Shown here: positions 1 to 4,781 of the stretch, one piece after another
Position numbering within the stretch: the first letter of the stretch is position 1
How the letters are laid out: each line of letters opens with the position of its first letter
Assembly (NCBI GenBank): GCA_002695115.1
Contig: NZOA01000009.1
Coordinates: 24,689 to 32,806 of the forward strand
Source: Planctomycetota bacterium
Lineage (GTDB): Bacteria; Planctomycetota; UBA8108
DNA length: 8,118 bases
Direction: 5' to 3'
Made by a program: the position numbers and the translations under genes
The notes under the pieces: generated by a model
Told to the model about the DNA's origin: nothing
Seen by the model: only the letters and a program-made list of their open reading frames with translations
The model's database searches: none

Positions 1-140
1 GAGAGATCGACATCGCCGTTGAGGTCGGCGTCTCCCCGGTAGAACAGCTCCGTGCCCCCGGCGCTCCCGGCCATGGAAAAAATTCCGGCAACAAGGAGCA
101 GCCCAGCCGTGATCGTTGGTTTGAGGGTCTTTGCAATCAT
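1..140 (-). CDS. Secreted dockerin-type protein, 5' end only
   Basis: The reverse strand opens with ATG at 140-138 and stays open to the window edge, giving 46 complete codons; the rest of the gene lies to the left. The start is supported by a perfect AGGAGG (minus strand, 153-148) seven bases upstream. The protein begins MIAKTLKPTITAGLLLVAG, a Sec signal peptide with two lysines, a hydrophobic core and a probable cleavage after an Ala-Gly-Ser-Ala stretch near residue 27. Directly after it comes YRGDADLNGDVDLS, a calcium-loop motif of the dockerin type I kind with Asp/Asn at alternating positions. The same module type begins the divergent DUF1800 protein. The main domain lies outside the window, so the function cannot be named; the product is expected in the periplasm or outside the cell. 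Confidence 0.8.
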   Translation of the reverse strand, partial: MIAKTLKPTITAGLLLVAGIFSMAGSAGGTELFYRGDADLNGDVDL

Positions 141-147
141 GCCGCAT

Positions 148-153
148 CCTCCT
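148..153 (-). promoter_or_regulatory. Shine-Dalgarno site of the leftward gene
   Basis: CCTCCT on the plus strand reads AGGAGG on the minus strand, with a 7-base spacer to the ATG at 140. It fixes the start of the leftward gene, which would otherwise rest on only 46 codons. Confidence 0.75.
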
Positions 154-260
154 CGATGAAAACGGACGCGAGGCTCCAATCGAGCTTCTGCGCCAGCCAG
201 GGGCATGGACTCAGGTCCTGCTGCTATCTTGAACCCCGCCACCTGCCAGTACACTAAAAA

Positions 261-289
261 ATAATCCCGGGAAGCCTCCCTGCTGGCAA
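261..289 (-). promoter_or_regulatory. Candidate sigma-70 promoter, leftward
   Basis: On the minus strand, TTGCCA (plus 289-284) matches the -35 consensus at five of six bases. After a 17-base spacer, GATTAT (plus 266-261) matches the -10 at four of six. The spacing is ideal, but the -10 lacks the first consensus T. Transcription would start near 254, leaving a leader of about 115 bases before the ATG at 140. This is a sequence match only, and promoter consensus in planctomycetes is poorly established. Confidence 0.3.
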
Positions 290-361
290 GAGGATACCCG
301 GCCAGAGAAAAAACGAGACTTTAACGATCCGCGGGGTTTCACTTGGAGTAGGACAACTAAT

Positions 362-450
362 CCGGGGCCTGTCGTCCTTCACTAATCTTTATTTTCCCTC
401 GTCACTGACCGGGGCTGCGCGGATTTCCATTCGTACTCAGCAGCCGGGGC
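362..450. repeat. Three CCGGGGC direct repeats
   Basis: Identical 7-mers CCGGGGC lie at 362-368, 409-415 and 444-450, upstream of the rightward gene, with start-to-start distances of 47 and 35 bases. The second and third are followed and preceded by GGCTGC and GCAGCC respectively, which could pair as a 6-bp stem. They could be regulator sites, but short GC-rich words also recur by chance in such DNA. Confidence 0.25.
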
Positions 451-460
451 AAGTTGTAGC

Positions 461-489
461 CGGTCATTTTAGAGAGGAAGGACGGTCAT
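461..489 (+). repeat. CGGTCAT direct repeat around the ribosome site
   Basis: CGGTCAT occurs at 461-467 and again at 483-489, immediately before the ATG at 490. The repeats are 22 bases apart, about two helical turns, and bracket the GAGGAAGG ribosome site. A dimeric repressor or RNA-binding protein could use such an arrangement, but no partner is visible and coincidence is possible. Confidence 0.3.
474..481 (+). promoter_or_regulatory. Shine-Dalgarno site of the DUF1800 gene
   Basis: GAGGAAGG sits eight bases before the ATG at 490. It supports that start rather than any later in-frame ATG, and the resulting N-terminus is a proper signal peptide. Confidence 0.7.
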
Positions 490-3024
490 ATGACTGATCT
501 ATCGAGGAGCGTGAAGCGCAGCCGGGCAGCCGCCCGTAGCTCGCGGCCTGTCGCCAGGGGAGGCCTCCTCGCGGCGGCGGCGCTCTTCCTGGGCGTATCC
601 TGCTGGCAGACCGGCAACGCCCAGGACGGCGGCAATGGAGCGCGGAACGCTGACCACTACTTTCGCCAGGTACAGTTTCGCCGCGGAGATTTCAATATCG
701 ACGGCAACGTCGATGTCTCCGACGCGCTGGGAATCTTCAACCACCTCTTCCTCGGCGGCGCGGGAACTCCCTGTGAAAACGCAGCGGACAGCAATAAGGA
801 CGTCTCGATCGACCTGACCGATGGCGTGTACATCCTCGGATACCTTTTCATGGGCGGCTCCCCTCCGCCGGCTCCAGGACCCACCGAATGCGGGGTCGAG
901 CTGACCGAAAACACCCTCTCCTGTGAATCCTACGATGCCTGCGCGAGCGACCTTCCGTTGATCACCCATGTGCTCAACAGGATCACCTTCGGAGCGACCG
1001 AGGAGCTGCTCACCCGAATCCAGACCAGGAGCGACCTGTTCGACTACATCGAAGAGCAGCTGGACTTCCCCGGCGACTACGTGCAGGCCGTGGATGAGCC
1101 CGAGCTCCACGAGCTCATCGAGCAGCTGGAGATCGGCTCGGTACCGCAGGGACGCTTTCGCAACCAGATCATCGAGAGGCTGAAGGGCATGCTGGTGCTC
1201 GACGCGGTCTACAGCCGCTGGCAGCTCCTCCACAAGCTCTCGGTCTTCTGGAACAACCACTTCCATACCGAGGTGGGAACCCTGCGCCAGAACTTCTTCA
1301 GCCGAGGAGGCCGCGGAGGGTCGGCCAGCCGCGCGAGTGAAGCGCTCTTCACGGCCATGGACAGCGATGGCTCAGGCGCTATCGACGAAGCCGAATGGAC
1401 CACCGTCCAGCAGGAGCACCCCGGGCTGGCTCCCTGGAGCGCGTTCAGGCGCATCACCGAAGATGGCCAGGTCACCCTGGAAGAGTTCATCGATCAGCGC
1501 AATATCGCCTGGTGGAAATACGCCAGGGTCCAGGAGCAGCGCGCGGTGGCCGCGTCGATGGAACAGCGCGAATACGATTATTTCCGCCGCAATGCCTTCG
1601 GCAATTTCGCCGACCTCCTCGAGGGCTCGGCAAAGAGCGTCGCGCAGGTGATCTACCTGAACAACTATGAGAACGTGGTCTCCGCGCCCAACGAGAACTA
1701 CGCCCGGGAGTACCTCGAGCTCTTTTCCCTCGGCGTCGATCACGTCTACACCCAGCGTGACATCGAGGAGCTGGCGAAGGTCTTCACCGGCTGGAACGCC
1801 GGCTGGCAGCTTCGCTCCCTCTACGATGCGGCCGACGTGCTCTTCATCGGCCATCCTGAAGGCCAGAACTTCCCCCTCAATACCCGCGAGAACAGCGGAG
1901 ACGTCTTCAACTTCCCCGACATGCAATACTGGTCGGATGAAGACTACACCTGGGGATTCCATTTCGGAAACCCCGGGCGTCCGCGACGCGGCCAACCGCC
2001 CCCAAGCGGCGACGGGCACGACTGGTCCCGGAAAGATCTCTTTCTCCCCCTCTATGGCGGGGTGGACTCACTCGGCAATCCCGTATCGCCCCTCCTGGGC
2101 GTGCGAATTCCCGCCAACGAAAGCGACCAGACCACCACAGCGGCCATGAGCGAGTTCGACAACGTCCTCGAGGTGACGGTCAGCCTCCGCGACTGCGCCA
2201 AGTTCATATCGACCAAGCTCATCAACCTGCTGGTCACCGACGACCTCGGCGCGCTGGACAAGACCTACGGGATGCCGGCCGAGCTCCAGGCCATCTTCGA
2301 TTCGGTCGACCTCAACGACGATGGCCGACTCGATAGCGACGAATGGGCCGAGCCGACTCCCGACCTTCCCAACGGTCGACCGCCAACGGTGTTCGAAGAG
2401 CTCGATACTGACGCCGATGGTCTCCTCGCGACGATCGAATACCAGGAACCGGACATTCTCCTCGACGCGATCGCCGCCTGGTATTTCTCCGGTGGCAATA
2501 TCAGGGAGGTTCTCAGGGCCATCCTCTTCTCCGACGAGTTCCTGAGCCTGAAGTTCTACCGGGCCAAGGTCAAGGATCCCTTCGAGGCCGTGGTCAGCAC
2601 CTTGCGGGCGCTCGATGTCCAGATGAACGGCCAGGATCTCTTCGGCATGGTGAGCGACATCGAGGCGGCCGGCATGGAGCAATTCCAATTCGCCGATCCT
2701 ACAGGTGAGTCGGAGATGGGCTTCGACTGGATGCACACCGTCGGCCTGCTCGAGAGACTCAAGTTCGTCAACCGGGTGGCGAATCCGCCGCAGCCGAGGG
2801 ACTCACGTGGTAACTGGAATCCTCGCGACCTCATGAACCGGTGGAGGCTCACAAACGATGAATTCGTGGCCGACTACTTCAGCCTCCTGCTCTTCGGCGG
2901 GGACGTGCTCGAAGCCCAGAAGGTTTTGGCGAAAGAGAGCTACGCCCGCGGCAACAATCCTGAAAACCGTATGCGTTACGCTGTCAGCTATCTTCTGAGC
3001 CTCCCGCCATTCCAAAAACAATAG
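490..3024 (+). CDS. Exported DUF1800 protein with dockerin and EF-hand modules
   Basis: The 844-residue product starts with an Arg-rich n-region, a hydrophobic core (residues 25-37) and a likely cleavage after Gly-Asn-Ala44; Cys38 gives a poor alternative lipobox. Residues 65-90 and 99-123 form a duplicated dockerin-type module (RGDFNIDGNVDVSD, then a copy starting ADSNKDVSIDLTD), each ending in a LF-x-GG turn, followed by a Pro-rich linker and a Cys pair (145, 151). The DUF1800 core follows: VFWNNHFHTE (252-261), NENYAREYLELFSLGV (401-416), YTQRDIEELAKVFTGW (420-435) and AILFSDEF (677-684). Two EF-hand pairs interrupt it: a canonical loop at 291-302 with a degenerate one at 321-332, and loops at 607-618 and 639-650. 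DUF1800 proteins are usually nearer 500 residues, so the added modules explain the size. Biochemical function is unknown. It is followed 60 bases later by a DUF1501 gene, a frequent partner, suggesting joint action in the envelope. Confidence 0.9.
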   Translation: MTDLSRSVKRSRAAARSSRPVARGGLLAAAALFLGVSCWQTGNAQDGGNGARNADHYFRQVQFRRGDFNIDGNVDVSDALGIFNHLFLGGAGTPCENAADSNKDVSIDLTDGVYILGYLFMGGSPPPAPGPTECGVELTENTLSCESYDACASDLPLITHVLNRITFGATEELLTRIQTRSDLFDYIEEQLDFPGDYVQAVDEPELHELIEQLEIGSVPQGRFRNQIIERLKGMLVLDAVYSRWQLLHKLSVFWNNHFHTEVGTLRQNFFSRGGRGGSASRASEALFTAMDSDGSGAIDEAEWTTVQQEHPGLAPWSAFRRITEDGQVTLEEFIDQRNIAWWKYARVQEQRAVAASMEQREYDYFRRNAFGNFADLLEGSAKSVAQVIYLNNYENVVSAPNENYAREYLELFSLGVDHVYTQRDIEELAKVFTGWNAGWQLRSLYDAADVLFIGHPEGQNFPLNTRENSGDVFNFPDMQYWSDEDYTWGFHFGNPGRPRRGQPPPSGDGHDWSRKDLFLPLYGGVDSLGNPVSPLLGVRIPANESDQTTTAAMSEFDNVLEVTVSLRDCAKFISTKLINLLVTDDLGALDKTYGMPAELQAIFDSVDLNDDGRLDSDEWAEPTPDLPNGRPPTVFEELDTDADGLLATIEYQEPDILLDAIAAWYFSGGNIREVLRAILFSDEFLSLKFYRAKVKDPFEAVVSTLRALDVQMNGQDLFGMVSDIEAAGMEQFQFADPTGESEMGFDWMHTVGLLERLKFVNRVANPPQPRDSRGNWNPRDLMNRWRLTNDEFVADYFSLLLFGGDVLEAQKVLAKESYARGNNPENRMRYAVSYLLSLPPFQKQ
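682..858 (+). other. Duplicated dockerin-type module in DUF1800 protein
   Basis: Residues 65-123 comprise two related units, each an Asp/Asn-rich calcium-type loop, a short helix and a LF-x-GG end. Dockerin type I repeats bind calcium and, in cellulosomes, cohesin. No cohesin is visible here. In planctomycete-like proteins such modules usually sit at a terminus and may serve attachment; that role is an inference. Confidence 0.7.
1360..1488 (+). other. EF-hand pair 1 inside DUF1800
   Basis: Residues 291-302 read DSDGSGAIDEAE, a canonical EF loop with Asp at 1 and 3, Ser at 5, Ile at 8, Asp at 9 and Glu at 12. Its partner at 321-332 keeps Asp at 5, Gly at 6, Val at 8 and Glu at 12 but has Arg at position 1 and Thr at 3, so it probably does not bind calcium well by itself. 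The pair sits after the VFWNNHFHTE motif of the core. Confidence 0.75.
2308..2442 (+). other. EF-hand pair 2 inside DUF1800
   Basis: Residues 607-618 read DLNDDGRLDSDE and 639-650 read DTDADGLLATIE. Both have Asp at loop position 1, Asp/Asn at 3, Asp at 5, Gly at 6, Leu at 8 and Glu at 12; the second has Ala at 9. A Pro-rich linker of about 20 residues separates them. The pair lies between the LINLLVTDD segment and the AAWYFSGGNIREVLRAILF segment of the core. Confidence 0.78.
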
Positions 3025-3033
3025 AATGGCCGG
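3003..3033 (+). other. Inverted repeat across the DUF1800 stop codon
   Basis: GCCATTC (3006-3012) and GAATGGC (3024-3030) pair perfectly around an 11-base loop. Allowing one C-C mismatch extends the stem to 3003-3033. The TAG stop (3022-3024) lies at the 3' foot of the loop. No U-tract follows, so it is not a standard intrinsic terminator. It could stabilise the upstream message or tune expression of the next gene. Confidence 0.4.
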
Positions 3034-3071
3034 TCCGGAAGCGGTAAAATCACATCAACCCCCTGAACCAG

Positions 3072-3077
3072 AAAAGG
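3072..3077 (+). promoter_or_regulatory. Ribosome site of the DUF1501 gene
   Basis: AAAAGG lies seven bases before the ATG at 3085. It is a moderate Shine-Dalgarno match, weaker than that of the upstream gene, and it supports the start that yields a well-formed Tat signal. Confidence 0.45.
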
Positions 3078-3084
3078 TTAAACC

Positions 3085-4479
3085 ATGAACATTCACACTC
3101 GCTCGGTAAACCGGCGGCGCTTCCTGAAGGCCGGTGCCCTGACCTTCGGAGCACTTGGAATGGGGAGCATCGCGCCCTTCCTGCAGAAATCCCTGGCCGG
3201 AGACCTTCCGCCCGGCAAGAAGCTCCTCTTCATCTTCCTTCGGGGAGCGATGGACGCCGTACAGGCGGTCATACCCTACGGTGACCAGGGACGGGGCTCC
3301 GCCAAGAGCTACGCCCAGGCTCGTCCGAACATCGGGATCGCGCGGGCCGATGCCCACGCCCTCAGCAACTTCTGCAGCCTCAACCCCGCCCTGCAAGGCG
3401 ACGGAGAGGCGGATCCCAAGGTGCTCGACATCTTCAATGGAGATGTCGATGCCCGGGGAGCCAACCTGGCCTTCCTCCATCGAATCGGCTATCGGAACCA
3501 GAACCGCTCACACTTCTCCAGCCAGCAGTTCTGGGAAAACGGTATTCCGGGCAACGTCAAGCTCGAGGAGGGCGTCTTCAACCGCTACATCACGAGCTAC
3601 CTCGACGAGGAGCGGCCGCTGCAGGCTGCGACCCTCAGCGGCAACCAGGTGGTCCTGATGAAAGGCGAAACCCTGATCCCGGTGATCAGCAACGTCAACA
3701 GCCTCCAGCTTGCCGACAATGTCCAGCTCGGTACCTTCCCCACCGCCGACAACCCGCTCGGCACGGGCCTCAAGGGAGCCTACGGACAGGCCGGCTACAA
3801 CCAGGGAATCAAGTACAACCGCAAGACCTACGACACCGGTGTCGCACTGCTGAACAACCTGCAGTTCTTCCAGGACAATGTGCTCAACAGGCCCTATTTT
3901 CCCGCCGTCGAGGCCCGGCCCTACTTCGATGCGATTGGAAACAACGGCTTCAGGAATAATATCCGCGACAGCGCGAGGCTCCTGAAACAGATCGACGATA
4001 TCCAGATCGTCGGCTGTAACCAGGGCGGCTACGACACCCATGGAGGCGAGGACACCCGCTTCCCGGCGCTCATGCGGGATCTCGGCCTCGCCCTCACCGG
4101 GCTCTACCACGACCTCGCTGATATCTGGGACGACGTCCTGGTCGTCACGATGTCCGAGTTCGGCCGTACCAGCCAGGAGAACGGCAACCGCGGCACCGAT
4201 CATGGCGAGGCGTCGCTCTGCTTCGCGATGGGCGGAGCGGTCAATGGCGGCGTCTACAACTGCAGTCGCAACAATTGGGACAACGGCGACCTCTTCTCGA
4301 CGTCGAACGGCCGCTACGTCGCCCACCGGAGCGACTACAGGAACGTCTACAACGAGATCCTCAGCAGGCATCTCGGAGACCCGGATGAGCAGATGAACTC
4401 GATCATCCCGAACTACGACAACCTGGTGAACTCGGATCGAAACGGCTACTTCGATCCCCTCAATTTCATCAGCGCCTGA
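3085..4479 (+). CDS. Tat-exported DUF1501 family protein
   Basis: The 464-residue product begins with a twin-arginine signal: NRRRFLK at residues 9-15 matches the S/T-R-R-x-F-L-K consensus, then a mild hydrophobic stretch (16-33) and likely cleavage after Ser-Leu-Ala38. The mature part carries the DUF1501 signature order: KKLLFIFLRGAMD (45-57), where many relatives have LRGGxDG; RSHFSSQQFWENG (141-153); GGYDTHGGE (314-322); SEFGRT (357-362); and GTDHG (370-374) followed by AMGGAVNGG. The length is normal for the family, which is placed in the alkaline-phosphatase/sulfatase-like fold group. The conserved Asp and His residues suggest metal binding, but no substrate is known. It lies 60 bases after the DUF1800 gene with no visible promoter between, so the two are probably one transcript, ended by the terminator at 4505-4544. 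Tat use implies that it folds, perhaps with a cofactor, before export. Confidence 0.9.
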   Translation: MNIHTRSVNRRRFLKAGALTFGALGMGSIAPFLQKSLAGDLPPGKKLLFIFLRGAMDAVQAVIPYGDQGRGSAKSYAQARPNIGIARADAHALSNFCSLNPALQGDGEADPKVLDIFNGDVDARGANLAFLHRIGYRNQNRSHFSSQQFWENGIPGNVKLEEGVFNRYITSYLDEERPLQAATLSGNQVVLMKGETLIPVISNVNSLQLADNVQLGTFPTADNPLGTGLKGAYGQAGYNQGIKYNRKTYDTGVALLNNLQFFQDNVLNRPYFPAVEARPYFDAIGNNGFRNNIRDSARLLKQIDDIQIVGCNQGGYDTHGGEDTRFPALMRDLGLALTGLYHDLADIWDDVLVVTMSEFGRTSQENGNRGTDHGEASLCFAMGGAVNGGVYNCSRNNWDNGDLFSTSNGRYVAHRSDYRNVYNEILSRHLGDPDEQMNSIIPNYDNLVNSDRNGYFDPLNFISA

Positions 4480-4504
4480 GCGTCCGGCACTCCAGGAACA
4501 ACAG

Positions 4505-4544
4505 GCGGTGAACCTCGCCAAAACGGGGTTCACCGCTTTTTTTT
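4505..4544 (+). terminator. Rho-independent terminator after DUF1501
   Basis: GCGGTGAACC (4505-4514) pairs perfectly with GGTTCACCGC (4527-4536) over 10 bp, with a 12-base loop, and is followed at once by eight T residues (4537-4544). It lies 25 bases after the DUF1501 stop codon. It ends the DUF1800-DUF1501 unit and separates it from the efflux genes. Confidence 0.9.
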
Positions 4545-4726
4545 GGTCCCAGGGGTCTCCAACTTCCGAGAAAACCGATGTTTTTCGAATATCTGGAGGA
4601 GTTGAAGCAGTCGAGGGTTTACCCGCGCTCCCATACAAAGATAATGAAGGGTCGTGAGGGCCTGGAACAGGGAGCGCCTCCGCAATCGCGGGCGCACCAT
4701 ACATCGCTCGGAGCCTTACAAAATAC

Positions 4727-4732
4727 TACAAT
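4727..4732 (+). promoter_or_regulatory. Weak candidate -10 for the efflux operon
   Basis: TACAAT matches the -10 consensus at five of six bases in a locally AT-rich patch (4717-4735). The sequence 17 bases upstream does not resemble a -35, so an activator or another sigma factor would be needed. Because a strong terminator lies upstream at 4505-4544, the efflux genes need a promoter somewhere in 4545-4781; this is the best candidate I can see. Confidence 0.2.
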
Positions 4733-4757
4733 CAATTGCCTTAATGATGCTGGAACC

Positions 4758-4774
4758 CTTCCCCCACGGGGAAG
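4758..4774 (+). promoter_or_regulatory. Hairpin next to the adaptor start codon
   Basis: CTTCCCC (4758-4764) and GGGGAAG (4768-4774) are perfect inverted complements with a three-base CAC loop. The structure ends seven bases before the ATG at 4782, and its 3' arm is the only purine-rich, Shine-Dalgarno-like stretch there. As RNA it would hide the ribosome site; as DNA it could be an operator. Neither is shown. Confidence 0.4.
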
Positions 4775-4781
4775 ATGATAA

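Larger units (their letters stand above)
141..489. other. Divergent intergenic region
   Basis: This 349-base stretch separates the two divergent genes and I see no credible coding sequence in it. It holds the ribosome sites of both genes, a candidate minus-strand promoter at 261-289, three copies of CCGGGGC (362-368, 409-415, 444-450), two copies of CGGTCAT around the rightward ribosome site, and a GTCAcTGAC palindrome at 401-409. I could not find a convincing sigma-70 pair reading rightward; AT-rich patches at 383-395 have no matching -35. Both genes are probably controlled from here. Confidence 0.6.

Noticed and set aside
409..450. Stem between GGCTGC and GCAGCC upstream of the DUF1800 gene as a riboswitch or attenuator
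   Set aside because: Only 6 bp pair around a loop of more than 20 bases, with no U-tract or known aptamer features.
691..858. Cellulosome membership from the dockerin-type module
   Set aside because: No cohesin or glycoside hydrolase is present, and the module matches the planctomycete-style repeat rather than a clostridial cellulosome dockerin.
3508..4704. Long antisense open frame (398 codons, minus strand) opposite the DUF1501 gene
   Set aside because: It runs across the intrinsic terminator and lies opposite a well-recognised family with conserved motifs. Its product is rich in Val, Glu and Asp in the way expected of a shadow frame in GC-rich DNA, with no recognisable domain.
4578..4778. 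66-codon plus-strand open frame between the terminator and the adaptor gene
   Set aside because: It has no ribosome site, no recognisable domain and a low-order composition. It ends just before the adaptor start, so a leader peptide is conceivable, but nothing in the sequence supports it beyond being open.
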